Shown: positions 31,934 through 41,578, numbered from the stretch's first letter. The stretch is 64,000 bases of DNA from DATEOR01 sp036279015 (GCA_036279015.1 DASUJY010000074.1:1-64000), one strand, 5' to 3'. Numbers and translations are program-made. Notes: generated by a model from the letters alone, not told the origin.

Positions 31934-33192
31934 CCGGCAGCGACGACCCTGGCGGCCGTCGTCACCTGCGGACGCGGGCGCAGGCCGAGGAGCGCCTCGT
32001 CGAGTGCGGCGACGAGCTGGGCTCGATCCGGGTGGAGCAGCGTCTCGACGAGGGCACGCCGCACGGCGTCCTCGGCGCGGGACCCCGGGCCGTCGCCGTG
32101 GAGCAGAGACCGGAAAGCGGCCAGAAGCTCGCTCCGCTCGCGCGGCGTCTCGCCAAGCAGGACAGCGGTCCGCATCGCAGCGGCCCAGGCCCCCTCGTCG
32201 CAGCCGAAGAGAGCCTCGAGCGCCTCGCGCAGCTCGTCCGAGCGAAGTGGGCCCTCGTGGAAGAGCGCGAGTTCCCAGCGCTCGAGGGCCTCGAGGAGCT
32301 CCGGGTCGCCCGGCGCGTCGGCCAGGCGGAGCTGAAGCTGCACGGCGAGCTGGGCCCGGAACGGGTCGAGACGAGTCGGCTCACCCGGCGGGACCTGGGC
32401 GGCGAGCGGCGGAACAGGACGAACGCCGTACGGCCTCCAGTCCAGCCGTTCGAAGAGAACCGGGCCGGCGGCGACGGCGCCCGGCGTCGCGAGCCGAAGC
32501 ACGCTCACGGCGAGGCCGATCTCGGCCGGAGCGTCGGGCACCTCGCATGCGGTCCCGTCCAGGTCGCATTCGAGCTCGAGGAGGAGCGTCCGGTCGACCT
32601 CGCGGCCGAAGTAGGGTGGCAGAAGGCGTGCTGCCTCAGGCCATGAAGCCGTGAGCTCCCCGGCCGCGGCGGGACGGACGCGCAGGCCGCGGCCGAGCTC
32701 GATCTCTCCGCCGGCGGTCAATCCGACGAGCGGAGCGAGCGCTGCGTAGACGCGGCGCTCGCCGAAGAGCGATTGCTCGAGCTCGGCATAGGCGCGCTCA
32801 TAGGCGGCGTCGTCCCAGTCGAAGGCGCCGCACGCCTCCGCCGTTCGCACGAGTAGCGGGATGACGACCGTCCGCCGAAGCGCCTCGTCTTCCCCGACAC
32901 GATCGCCCGCGTGGGCGCGCGCGAAGATCCCGGCCGCCGGTTCGTCCTTGAGGGCTGCCAGGGCCTCGAGCGCGTCGTCGCGGCGACCGAGACGCTCGGC
33001 GCGCGTCTCGACGAACGAGCCGATCAGCGGGCGGTACTCGTAGAGGGTGGGACGATCGGGCCCGGCATGCTCCTCCAGCGCGACGGGAATGTCGGCGCCG
33101 GACTCGAGCTCACGGCCGAGCTCGAAGAACGCGCCGAGGCAGAACGCGCGCAGGGCGCGAAAGAGGTCGGGAGAACGAGGGCCGGGAGGCAC
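31930..33192 (-). CDS. Conserved protein of unknown function, linked to Nei2/Lhr
   Basis: 420-aa, acidic, leucine-rich and mostly helical. Segments such as IPVALEEHAGPDRPTLYEYRPLIGSF, GIFARAHAGDR, EACGAFDWDDAAYERAYAELE, AAGPVLFERLDWRPYGVRPV and RALVETLLHPDRAQLVAALDEALL look well conserved in type, and I recall them from other Thermoleophilia-like genomes. No catalytic or binding motif is recognised. The GTG at 33192 is 10 nt from the glycosylase stop. The neighbourhood suggests a link to DNA repair, but that is only context. Confidence 0.75.
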   Translation of the reverse strand: MPPGPRSPDLFRALRAFCLGAFFELGRELESGADIPVALEEHAGPDRPTLYEYRPLIGSFVETRAERLGRRDDALEALAALKDEPAAGIFARAHAGDRVGEDEALRRTVVIPLLVRTAEACGAFDWDDAAYERAYAELEQSLFGERRVYAALAPLVGLTAGGEIELGRGLRVRPAAAGELTASWPEAARLLPPYFGREVDRTLLLELECDLDGTACEVPDAPAEIGLAVSVLRLATPGAVAAGPVLFERLDWRPYGVRPVPPLAAQVPPGEPTRLDPFRAQLAVQLQLRLADAPGDPELLEALERWELALFHEGPLRSDELREALEALFGCDEGAWAAAMRTAVLLGETPRERSELLAAFRSLLHGDGPGSRAEDAVRRALVETLLHPDRAQLVAALDEALLGLRPRPQVTTAARVVAAG

Positions 33193-33202
33193 GCCACCCT
33201 CG

Positions 33203-33952
33203 TTACGCCCCGGGCGGCCCCGTTCCTGCCTGGCAGGCGGCACACCAGTACGCCATCCGGGCCTGGTCGCCCTGTGGCCGCGAGCGGATCCGCGACCCGC
33301 AACGCGGGCAGGGACGACCCGCCCTGCGGTAGACCGCGTGGGCACGTCGTCCACGCGGCGCCTGCATGAGCGAAGCGGCTCCGCGAAGGACCTCGCGGAG
33401 GCGATCGTCCTCGACGTCGCGGAGCGCCACCCAGGGAGAGAGCCCGGCGACGAAGAGGGCCTCGGCCTTCCACATGTTTCCGATTCCGGCCACGAGCCGC
33501 TGGTCGAGGAGGGCCTCGCCGAGAGCGCGGCGTTGTGCTGCGCGGCGGAAGCGCTCCACCATCCCGAGCAGGTCGGGAGGCGAGGCCATGATGTCCGGGC
33601 CCAGCTCGCCCGTCCTACCGCGGCCGAGCTCGAGCACCGGCCCGCGGCGCTGGACCGCCTGCCAGTCGCCGCCCGCGAGGACGAGCCACGGCTTGCCGAG
33701 GATCGGCCGGCCGGCCGGCTCGACCCGCCAGCGTCCGTGCATGCGCAGGTGGCTGCGAAGGACGGTGCCTCCCTCGAACGTGAGCAGCAGGTTCTTTCCA
33801 ACCGCCTCGACATGCTCGAGGCGTCGGCCGTCGATCCGCTCGGCGACCCCGAGAAGGGCCGCCCGGGGATGCGGCGAGGAAGCCGAGACGACCTCTCCTT
33901 CGAGGACGCGCAGGGCCGCGGCCGTCCGATGGATCGCGTCACCCTCGGGCAC
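33203..33952 (-). CDS. nei2: Formamidopyrimidine/endonuclease VIII-type DNA glycosylase
   Basis: 249-aa Fpg/Nei-family base-excision enzyme with AP-lyase activity expected. The mature N-terminus is PEGDAIHRTAAAL (catalytic Pro2 and Glu3). A Lys in VGKNLLLTF, the helix-two-turn-helix DQRLVAGIGNMWKAE, and a C-terminal zinc finger (CPRCG and CAAC) complete it. PEGDAIHR rather than PELPEV points to the Nei side. It lies 6 nt after the Lhr gene, the same pairing as Nei2 with Lhr in mycobacteria. Confidence 0.93.
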   Translation of the reverse strand: MPEGDAIHRTAAALRVLEGEVVSASSPHPRAALLGVAERIDGRRLEHVEAVGKNLLLTFEGGTVLRSHLRMHGRWRVEPAGRPILGKPWLVLAGGDWQAVQRRGPVLELGRGRTGELGPDIMASPPDLLGMVERFRRAAQRRALGEALLDQRLVAGIGNMWKAEALFVAGLSPWVALRDVEDDRLREVLRGAASLMQAPRGRRAHAVYRRAGRPCPRCGSRIRSRPQGDQARMAYWCAACQAGTGPPGA

Positions 33953-33958
33953 GGTGCC

Positions 33959-36900
33959 TCAGGCCCGCAGCACGGCCCGGCGCGGCCCGGCCAGGAAGCC
34001 CGCCTCGAGCAGAAGCGGCATGAGCTCCGTCTCGCCGACGGGCTCCCCGTCGAAACGCTCGACCGCAAGGCGCTTCTGACCGGTCGCGCGAACGTGCGCG
34101 ACGAGCGCGTCGAGCGCCGGCCGGAGCCACTCGACCTCCGGGTCCCGCAGCGGGACGAGCGAGCGCCCGCCGCGGTCGACGAAGAGCGCCGGCGCGCCGC
34201 CGAGGAGGACGACGTAGGCGCCCGCGACCCGCGCCGCCCGCGCGCCCGCACGCTTTGGCCAGGGCAGCGCCGCGCCGTAGGGCTGCGCCGGATCGGCGGC
34301 CGCGAGCACGAGCGGAAGCGGCTCCTCGGGCCGCTCGCGAAGGCGCTCGACCGCCCCCGGGAGCGCGAACTGCGCGCCGCCGAGACCCTGGACGAAGTAT
34401 CCGCGTCTGCAGACGCCGAGCGTCTCGAGACTCCGGAGCTCCCGATAGACGGCTGCGTAGCCACCTGGAACGCCTTCGCCGCGAACCCCGTCGCGTGTCA
34501 CGATTCCCTGCCGCTCGAGCAGGATCTCGGCTAGTGCGCGCGGTTCCGGCCCGCCCTCGAAGATCGCCGCGGTGCCCGACCACCGGCCCTGCGTCGCCGT
34601 GATGGCATCGGACCGCCGGCGCGAGAAGCGCCGCGGCCTGCGTTCGGGACGGGGGGCCTGGAAGCGCCGGCTCGCGCGGAGCGGTTGCCAGGCGTCATTC
34701 GTGACCTCACCCGCCCAGACGAGCTCCCAGAGAGCGGGGAGCGCCGTCTCGGCGTCGAGACCGGTCTCCCGCAGGAGATCGAACCAGAAGAGCGCGCCCG
34801 CGCGAAGCGCGTCGCGGATCCGGTCGTAGTCCTCGCCCTCGGGCGGCGGGATCGCGCCCGGTCGCCCCAGCGCGGCGGCGTCCTCCCGGAAGTAGAGAGC
34901 GACCCGCTCCAGGCCCGCCCCGACCCACACCACCTCGCCCGAGGCGGTGAGCTGGTCGAGCTGGGCCGGCTGGAAGCCAGGCACGCGGCGCCGGAGCACG
35001 TCGCTCTCCCAGAGCGCGACCGGCAGGGAGATCCCCTGCAGCGGGACGAGCGCCTCGCGCAGCGTCGAGCGCCGGTCGATCCCGTGCCAGGCGGGAAGGA
35101 AGCGCGCGAGCGCCTCGGCCTCGACCGGCTCGACTTCCTTCCGGAGCGCCGCAAGGCTCGCCCGGCGCACCCTGCGCAGGACGTCGGGCTCGCACCATTC
35201 CCGTTCCGAGCCGCCCGGCCGAAGCTCGCCACGGACGAGCCTTCCGTCGCGCTCGAGCCGGGCCAGCTCGCTCTCCGCCCGGTCGGCCCGGAGACCGAAG
35301 CGCGCCGTGACCTCCGCGGTGGTGAAGGGCCCGCGACCGCGCGCGAAGCGGACGAGGAGGCCCCCGAGCGGATCGTCTCCGGACTCGAGGAAGGCGTCCG
35401 GCATGCCGGCCGGGGGCATGGTACCGAGAGCGTCGCGATAGCGGCCCGCGTCCTCGGCGGCGATCAGCCGCTCCTCACCGGCGATCCGAACCCGAACTGC
35501 TCGCCGCTCCGACTCGAGCGGCGCGGCGAGCGCCGGCTCGAACTCTCCGGCACGCAGGTCTCCCCGCCGGAGCAGGAGGTCGTGCAGCTGGTCGGGACTC
35601 CGCGGAGATCCGCGCAGCTCGTCCTCGACCTGCGCGAGCGCGGCCGGGTCGATCAGGTCGCGGAGCTCTTCCTGGCCGAGCAGCTCCTTGAGGAGGTCGC
35701 GGTCGAGGGCGAGCGCCTGCGCGCGCCTTTCGGCGAGCGGCGTGTCGTCCTCGTACATGTAGGTGGCCACGTAATCGAAGAGGAGCGAGGAGGCATACGG
35801 GGAGGCGGTCGGCGTCTCGACCTCGACGAGGTCGACGCGCCGCTGGCGGAGCGCAGCGAGGAGGCCGCGGAGCGCGGGGAGGTCGAAGACGTCCTGGAGG
35901 CACTCGCGGTAGGTCTCGAGGATGACCGGGAAGTCCGCGAAGCGGCGCGCGACCTGGAGCAGGCCCTGGGCCTTGAGGCGCTGCTGCCAGAGAGGCGTCC
36001 GCTGGCCGGGCCGGCGGCGCGGGATCAGGAGAGCACGGGCCGCGTTCTCCCGGAAGCGCGCCCCGAAGAGCGCGGTACCGGCGAGCTCCGTCACGACGAG
36101 CTCCTCGAGCTCGTCCGGATCGACGAGCACGTCGTCCACCGGCGGCGGGGCCTCCGCATCGGGCAGGTGGAGGGCGATGCCGTCGTCCGACCAGATGGCG
36201 TTCACCTCGAGCCCGAGCGAGTTGCGCAGGCGCGCCGCGAGGGCGAGCGACCAGGGTGCGTGGACGCGGCCGCCGAACGGAGTCAGGATGCAGAGCCTCC
36301 AGTCGCCGATCTCGTCGCGGAAGCGCTCGACGACGACCGTGCGATCGGACGGAATCGCGCCCGTCGCCTCCTCCTGCTCCCGCAGGTACGTGAGCAGGTT
36401 CCGAGCCGCCCGCTCGTCCAGCGAATGCTCTTCCTGGAGCCGCTGCACCGCGCGCTCGTCGTCGAGGCCGACGAGCTCGCGCGCCGCGCGTCCGATCGCC
36501 GCGCCGAGCTCGTACGGACGGCCGACGCCCTCGCCCTTCCAGAAGGGGACGAGGCCTGGAATCCCGGGTGCGGGCGAGACGAGCACGCGGTCGCGCGTGA
36601 TCTCCTCGATCCGCCAGGTCGAGGCTCCGAGGAGGAAGGTCTGGCCCGCGCGGGCCTCGTACACCATCTCCTCGTCGAGCTCGCCCACCCGGCCGCCGCC
36701 CTCGACGAGGTAGACGCCGAAGAGGCCGCGGTCGGGAATCGTGCCCGCGTTCGTGACCGCGAGGCGCCGGGCGCCTTCCCGCCCGCGCACCAGCCCGCGG
36801 ATCCGATCCCACACGATGCGCGGGCGCAGCTCGGCGAACTCCTCCGAGGGGTAGCGCCCGGCGAGCATGTCGAGGACGTTCTCGAGCTGCTTGCGGGAGA

Positions 36901-38191
36901 GGTCACGGAACGGATACGCGCGGCGGACGAGCTCGTGCAGCTCGTCGACCGAGATCTCCTCGTCGGCGGTGATCGCGACGATCTGCTGCGCGAGGACGTC
37001 GAGCGGGCTCCGCGGCACCCGCGTCTCCTCGATCGCCCCCTCGCGCATGCGCCGGGCGACGACTGCGGCCTCCAGCAGGTCTCCCCGGAACTTCGGGAAG
37101 ATGCGGCCCTTCGAGGGCTCGTCGAGCCGATGCCCGGCGCGCCCGACGCGCTGGAGCCCGCGCGCGACCGACTTCGGAGACTCGACCTGGATGACGAGGT
37201 CGACAGCTCCCATGTCGATCCCGAGCTCGAGCGAGGAGGTCGCGACGAGCGCGGGGATCTCGCCCCGCTTGAGGAGCTCCTCGACCTCGACGCGCTGCTC
37301 TCTTGACAGAGACCCGTGATGGGCGCGAGCGATCTCAGGAGGAGCGTGTCCATCTGGACGCAGATGCGTGGCAAGCTCGTTGAGGCGGAGGGCGAGCCGC
37401 TCGGCGAGCCGGCGGTTGTTCACGAAGACGATCGTCGAACGGTGCTCTTCGATCAGCCGGAGGAGCTCGGGGTAGATCGAAGGCCAGATCGAGTTGCCCT
37501 CTCCGGGTTCGCGCATGTCCTCGACCGGAACGACGACGCGGAGATCGAGCTCCTTTGCCCGCCCCGCGTCGACGAGCTCGATCTCGCGCCCGCCCGAGAC
37601 GAAGCGGCCGATCTCGTCGAGCGGGCGCTGCGTCGCCGAGAGGCCGATGCGCTGGAACGGGGCGGACGTGAGGCTCTCGAGCCGCTCGAGGCTGAGCGCG
37701 AGATGGGCGCCGCGCTTCGTGCCGGCGACCGCGTGCACCTCGTCCACGATCGCGAAGCGGACGCTCCGGAGCGTCTCCCGGGCGCGCGACGTGAGGAGCA
37801 GGAAGAGCGACTCGGGCGTCGTGATGAGGATGTCCGGCGGATTCCGAATCATCGCGGCGCGCTCCTTCGCCGGCGTGTCGCCGGTGCGGACGCCGACGCT
37901 GAGCTTCGAGCCGATGCCGGCGAGTGGCCCTCGGAGATTGCGCTCGACGTCGTAGTTGAGCGCCTTCAAGGGGCTCACGTAGAGCACCTGGATGCCCTCT
38001 CCCGGCCGCGCCTGGTCGAGCGCCCAGAGGAACGCGGCGAGGGTCTTTCCCGAGCCGGTCGGCGCCTGGATGAGCGTGTGCTTTCCGGAAGCGATCGCGG
38101 GCCAGCCGCGCGCCTGGGCAGGGGTCGGCGCGTCAAAGGTCTGCTCGAACCACCGGCGCACCTCGGAGCTGAACGGGGCGAGCGGACTCAC
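33959..38191 (-). CDS. lhr: Lhr-type large helicase-related ATPase
   Basis: 1410-aa superfamily 2 helicase. Walker A is APTGSGKT (43-50); the DEVH box is in AIVDEVHAVAG. GLSATQRPLDEI, IVFVNNRRLAERLA, SSLELGIDMGAVDLVIQ and QRVGRAGHR are motifs III to VI. The C-terminal half (about 600-1410) matches full-length Lhr with its winged-helix and Lhr-C domains. Mycobacterial Lhr is a 3'-5' translocase on single-stranded DNA that unwinds RNA:DNA hybrids, induced by DNA damage. The GTG start at 38191. It heads a run with nei2 and the 420-aa protein. Confidence 0.94.
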   Translation of the reverse strand: MSPLAPFSSEVRRWFEQTFDAPTPAQARGWPAIASGKHTLIQAPTGSGKTLAAFLWALDQARPGEGIQVLYVSPLKALNYDVERNLRGPLAGIGSKLSVGVRTGDTPAKERAAMIRNPPDILITTPESLFLLLTSRARETLRSVRFAIVDEVHAVAGTKRGAHLALSLERLESLTSAPFQRIGLSATQRPLDEIGRFVSGGREIELVDAGRAKELDLRVVVPVEDMREPGEGNSIWPSIYPELLRLIEEHRSTIVFVNNRRLAERLALRLNELATHLRPDGHAPPEIARAHHGSLSREQRVEVEELLKRGEIPALVATSSLELGIDMGAVDLVIQVESPKSVARGLQRVGRAGHRLDEPSKGRIFPKFRGDLLEAAVVARRMREGAIEETRVPRSPLDVLAQQIVAITADEEISVDELHELVRRAYPFRDLSRKQLENVLDMLAGRYPSEEFAELRPRIVWDRIRGLVRGREGARRLAVTNAGTIPDRGLFGVYLVEGGGRVGELDEEMVYEARAGQTFLLGASTWRIEEITRDRVLVSPAPGIPGLVPFWKGEGVGRPYELGAAIGRAARELVGLDDERAVQRLQEEHSLDERAARNLLTYLREQEEATGAIPSDRTVVVERFRDEIGDWRLCILTPFGGRVHAPWSLALAARLRNSLGLEVNAIWSDDGIALHLPDAEAPPPVDDVLVDPDELEELVVTELAGTALFGARFRENAARALLIPRRRPGQRTPLWQQRLKAQGLLQVARRFADFPVILETYRECLQDVFDLPALRGLLAALRQRRVDLVEVETPTASPYASSLLFDYVATYMYEDDTPLAERRAQALALDRDLLKELLGQEELRDLIDPAALAQVEDELRGSPRSPDQLHDLLLRRGDLRAGEFEPALAAPLESERRAVRVRIAGEERLIAAEDAGRYRDALGTMPPAGMPDAFLESGDDPLGGLLVRFARGRGPFTTAEVTARFGLRADRAESELARLERDGRLVRGELRPGGSEREWCEPDVLRRVRRASLAALRKEVEPVEAEALARFLPAWHGIDRRSTLREALVPLQGISLPVALWESDVLRRRVPGFQPAQLDQLTASGEVVWVGAGLERVALYFREDAAALGRPGAIPPPEGEDYDRIRDALRAGALFWFDLLRETGLDAETALPALWELVWAGEVTNDAWQPLRASRRFQAPRPERRPRRFSRRRSDAITATQGRWSGTAAIFEGGPEPRALAEILLERQGIVTRDGVRGEGVPGGYAAVYRELRSLETLGVCRRGYFVQGLGGAQFALPGAVERLRERPEEPLPLVLAAADPAQPYGAALPWPKRAGARAARVAGAYVVLLGGAPALFVDRGGRSLVPLRDPEVEWLRPALDALVAHVRATGQKRLAVERFDGEPVGETELMPLLLEAGFLAGPRRAVLRA

Positions 38192-38213
38192 GAGCCCAGG
38201 GTACCGCTCCCGA

Positions 38214-38227
38214 GGAGGCCGGCCTCC
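38214..38227. promoter_or_regulatory. Perfect palindrome upstream of lhr
   Basis: GGAGGCCGGCCTCC is a perfect 14-bp palindrome 23 bases before the lhr start, in the 185-base gap between lhr and the divergent HhH-GPD gene. GGGTAC occurs on both sides of it. It may be an operator or only a GC-rich chance palindrome. I see no LexA-like box in this gap. Confidence 0.3.
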
Positions 38228-38376
38228 CTACTGATTGGGTACATCCCTCCCTCCTCCCGCTGCCAGCCTAGGGCCGAAAAGCGCACGATGCTGAGGCGAA
38301 ACGAGACGGAAGTGAGCCGGCGCGTTGCTTGCCGTCCCCGCGTGACCGTGGAGCCCCACCGCGCTAGGATCGAACC

Positions 38377-38949
38377 ATGGCCACTCAGGCGCCGGCCCGA
38401 TTGCACTTCACGGGGAACGACGAGGCCGACGCCCTGCTCGCGTCCGAGCCGCTCGCCCTCCTGATCGGGTTCGTGCTCGACCAGCAAGTGCCGGTGCAGA
38501 AGGCCTTCTCAGGCCCGCTCGAGCTCGAGCGGCGGATCGGCACGCTCGACGCGACGCGCATCGCCCGCATGGATCCCATGGAGCTCGACAGCGCGTTCCG
38601 CGAACGCCCGGCCCTCCACCGCTTCCCTGGCACGATGGCCGCCCGCACGCAGGAGCTCTGCGCCGCGGTGGCCGACGAGTACGGCGGCGACGCGGCCCGC
38701 GTCTGGAACGAGGCAGCCGACGGCCGCGACCTGGAGCGGCGCCTGCTCTCCCTGCCCGGCATCGGCCCGATGAAGGCCCGCTCGCTCATCGCCATCCTCG
38801 GGAAGCGCTTCGGGATCAAGCCGCCCGGCTGGGCGGAGGTCGCCCCGAACCACCCGACGCTCGGCGACGTGGACTCTCCGGAGGCGCTCGAGGACTACCA
38901 GGCGAAGAAGCGGGCCCACAAGGCGGCCATGCGCGCCGCCAAGAGCTGA
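38377..38949 (+). CDS. HhH-GPD family base-excision repair protein
   Basis: 190-aa member of an actinobacterial HhH-GPD group. IGFVLDQQVPVQKAFSGPLELERRIG begins the helical domain, and LPGIGPMKARSLIAILGKRFG is the helix-hairpin-helix. The conserved catalytic Lys of Nth is not evident, so a monofunctional glycosylase or a non-catalytic DNA-binding protein is possible. It is divergent from the lhr-nei2 run, adding to the repair theme of this region. Confidence 0.87.
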   Translation: MATQAPARLHFTGNDEADALLASEPLALLIGFVLDQQVPVQKAFSGPLELERRIGTLDATRIARMDPMELDSAFRERPALHRFPGTMAARTQELCAAVADEYGGDAARVWNEAADGRDLERRLLSLPGIGPMKARSLIAILGKRFGIKPPGWAEVAPNHPTLGDVDSPEALEDYQAKKRAHKAAMRAAKS

Positions 38950-38950
38950 G

Positions 38951-40375
38951 CTAGAGCCCCTTCCGAAGCGCGGCCTGCGCGGCGAGGTAGCCGCACATTC
39001 CGTGGACGCCTCCGCCCGGCGGCGTCGAAGCGGAGCAGAGGTAGACGCCGCGCGCCGGCGTCGCGTACGGGTCGAGCTTGAGGACGGGGCGCGCCGCGAG
39101 CCGCCAGAGGGTCGCCGCGCCGCCGTTCAGGTCACCGCCGACGAGGTTTCGGTTTCGGCGCTCGAGCTCGCGCGGCGGAAGGACGCTCCTGGCGAGCACA
39201 CGCTCCCCGAACCCGGGCGCGAAGCGCTCGATCTGGGCCTCGATCCTCGCAGTCATGTCGAACGCCGATCCGTTCGGCACGTGGCAGTACGCCCAGGCCG
39301 TGTGCCTGCCCGCGGGGGCCCGCGTCTGGTCGAACAGGCTGTGCTGGGCGAGCAGGACGAAGGGGCGCTCGGCGTGTCGGCCTCGCCACGGGCTCCGCTC
39401 CGACTCGGCGATCTCGGCGAGCGTGCCGCCCAGATGCACCGTCCCCGCGCGTGCGCATTCGGGGGCGGCCCAGGGAATCGGACCGTCGAGCGCGTAGTCG
39501 ACCTTGAAGGCCCCCGGCCCGTGGCGGAAGTGCCCGAGCCGCCTGACATAGTCGCGTGGTAGGCGCGAGCCCGCGATCCGCACGAGCTCGCGCGGCGCGA
39601 CGTCGCACAAGACGGATCGCGTCGGAGGCAGCTCGTCGAGCGAGTCGACGGGAGCGCCCGCCTCCACCTCCCCGCCCAGCTCCTCGAGGAGCGAGACGAG
39701 CGCGTCGGCGATCCGCCGCGAGCCCTCGCGCGGGAAGGGCCAGCCGAAGAGATGCGCCGAGAGGAGGAGGACGAGGCCGAAGCCGGCGGTCGGGCTCCGC
39801 TCGAGCGGCAGGATCGAGTGCGCCGCGCAACCGGCGACGAGGGCCCGCGCCCGCTCGCCCCGAAACGTGCCTGCCGCGAAACCCGTCGCCGAGCGAAGAG
39901 CGAGCGCGGCGAAGCGCCCGATCGCGAGCGGATGCGACGGGAGCGAGGCGAGCGGGCCGAGCACCGACGACTCGAGCTTCTCCCAGTCCTCGGCGAGCGG
40001 CTCGACGAGACGGCGGTACGCGTCTGCGTCCGCGCCGAGCCCGGCAGCAGCCTCCACAACCGAGCGCTCCAGGACGACCGCCGTGCCGTCCTCGAGCGGA
40101 TGCGCGAGCGGCGCCGGCGGCTGGACGACCTCGAGCCCGTGCTCGGCGAGCGGCAGCTCACGGAAGACCGGGGATCCAGAGAGGAACGGGTGGATCGACG
40201 AGCAGACGTCGTGGACGAAGCCGGGCAGCGTCAGCTCCGCCGAGTGCAGGCCGCCGCCGAGCGTCTCCTGGGCCTCGCGCACGAGCACGCGCTTGCCCGC
40301 ACGGGCGAGCGTGACCGCGGCGGCGAGCCCGTTCGGGCCCGAGCCGACCACGACGGCGTCGTACGGCGGGCTCAG
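38951..40375 (-). CDS. Phytoene-desaturase-like NAD(P)/FAD-dependent oxidoreductase
   Basis: 474-aa flavoprotein. The Rossmann motif is YDAVVVGSGPNGLAAAVTLARAGKRVLV, followed by EAQETLGGGLHSAELTLPGF; the C-terminal CSASTPPGGGVHGMCGYLAAQAAL closes the FAD site. Relatives are described as phytoene dehydrogenase-like proteins of unknown substrate; no carotenoid gene is nearby. There is no ATG/GTG/TTG before the Rossmann fold. CTG 40375, overlapping the preceding acyl-CoA dehydrogenase stop (CTGA), is the likely start. Confidence 0.88.
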   Translation of the reverse strand: MSPPYDAVVVGSGPNGLAAAVTLARAGKRVLVREAQETLGGGLHSAELTLPGFVHDVCSSIHPFLSGSPVFRELPLAEHGLEVVQPPAPLAHPLEDGTAVVLERSVVEAAAGLGADADAYRRLVEPLAEDWEKLESSVLGPLASLPSHPLAIGRFAALALRSATGFAAGTFRGERARALVAGCAAHSILPLERSPTAGFGLVLLLSAHLFGWPFPREGSRRIADALVSLLEELGGEVEAGAPVDSLDELPPTRSVLCDVAPRELVRIAGSRLPRDYVRRLGHFRHGPGAFKVDYALDGPIPWAAPECARAGTVHLGGTLAEIAESERSPWRGRHAERPFVLLAQHSLFDQTRAPAGRHTAWAYCHVPNGSAFDMTARIEAQIERFAPGFGERVLARSVLPPRELERRNRNLVGGDLNGGAATLWRLAARPVLKLDPYATPARGVYLCSASTPPGGGVHGMCGYLAAQAALRKGL

Positions 40376-41547
40376 CTGACTTCCGCGAGCGCCGACGAGC
40401 GGTCCTCGCGCACCATCTCGCGCGCGATCACGAGCCGCTGGATCTCGTTCGTGCCCTCGTAGATCTGCGTGATCTTCGCGTCGCGCAGCATCCGCTCGAC
40501 CGGGTACTCCTTGATGTAGCCGTAGCCGCCGAGGATCTGGACGGCGTCGACGGTCGCTTGCATGGCGACGTCCGAGCACATGAGCTTGGCCATCGCCGAG
40601 AGCTTGGTCAGCTCGGGGTCGTCGGCGTCGATCATGAGCCCGACCTTGTAGAGGAGGCCGCGGGCCGCCTCGCACTTCGTCTCCATGTCCGCCAGCTTCG
40701 CCGCGATCAGCTGGTGGTTCACGATTGGCTCGCCCATCGTCTCGCGGGAGCGTGCGTACTCCAGCGCATAGTCCGTCGCGCCCTGGGCGATTCCGAGGGC
40801 CTGAGCCGCGATTCCCGGCCGCGAGCGGTCGAGGACGCGCATCGCGATCCTGAAGCCCTCCCCCTCCTCGCCGACGAGGTTGGCTGCGGGGACGCGGCAG
40901 CCGTCGAAGAAGATCTCGCCGGTCGTCGAGCCCTTGATGCCGAGCTTCGGCTCGATGCGCCCGACCTCGAAGCCGGGCGCGTCCGCCTCGACCATGAAGC
41001 ACGAGATGCCGTCGTGCCCGGCCGCCGGGTCCGTCTTCGCGAACACGGTGTAGAGATGGGCGACCCCCGCGTTCGTGATGAAGCGCTTGGAGCCCGAGAG
41101 GACGTACTCGTCGCCGTCCCGCCGGGCCTCCGTGCGCATCGCGGCCGCGTCGGAGCCAGAGCCGGGCTCGGTGAGCGCGTAGGCGGCGATCCACTCGCCG
41201 CTCGCCACCTTCGGCAGCAGGCGGTCCTTCTGCTCCTCCTCCCCGGCCAGGCGGAGTGCGAGCGAGCTGAGCTCCTGCACGGCGAGGATGAGGCCGACGG
41301 TCGCGTCGGCCTTCGAGATCTCCTCGACGGCGACGAGCAGCATGAGGGCGCCGGCCGCCGAGCCGCCGTAGCGCTCCTCGAAGGCGAGCCCGAAGAGCTC
41401 GTGCTCGCGCAGGAGCTCGACCATGTCCCAGGGGAACTCTCCGGACTCGTCGATCTCGGCTGCGCGCGGAGCGATCCGCTCGCGGGTCAGCGTGCGGACG
41501 AGCTCCCGGATCTCGCGCTGCTCGTCGGTGAGTGGGTCCCAGGCCAC
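40372..41547 (-). CDS. Acyl-CoA dehydrogenase
   Basis: 391-aa FAD enzyme, second of the family in the window. YALTEPGSGSDAAAMRT and YVLSGSKRFITNAGVAHLYTVFAKTD are the FAD signatures; GIKGSTTGEIFFDGCRVP, QILGGYGYIKEYPVERMLRDAKI and catalytic Glu in IYEGTNEIQRLVIAR follow, as in butyryl-CoA dehydrogenases. A start at GTG 41547 (VAWDPLTDEQREIRELVR) fits family length; the frame is open 29 codons further. Downstream coupled to the flavoprotein oxidoreductase. Confidence 0.93.
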   Translation of the reverse strand: MAWDPLTDEQREIRELVRTLTRERIAPRAAEIDESGEFPWDMVELLREHELFGLAFEERYGGSAAGALMLLVAVEEISKADATVGLILAVQELSSLALRLAGEEEQKDRLLPKVASGEWIAAYALTEPGSGSDAAAMRTEARRDGDEYVLSGSKRFITNAGVAHLYTVFAKTDPAAGHDGISCFMVEADAPGFEVGRIEPKLGIKGSTTGEIFFDGCRVPAANLVGEEGEGFRIAMRVLDRSRPGIAAQALGIAQGATDYALEYARSRETMGEPIVNHQLIAAKLADMETKCEAARGLLYKVGLMIDADDPELTKLSAMAKLMCSDVAMQATVDAVQILGGYGYIKEYPVERMLRDAKITQIYEGTNEIQRLVIAREMVREDRSSALAEVS

Positions 41548-41578
41548 CGACGCGATTCTAGACCGGGGTTCCGCGACG

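Noticed and set aside
34685..37306. 873-aa plus-strand frame inside lhr
   Set aside because: Antisense to the helicase; composition is that of a GC-driven shadow.
38192..38376. SOS (LexA) box between lhr and the HhH-GPD gene
   Set aside because: No GAACN4GTTC-like or mycobacterial-type box is visible; only a GC palindrome.
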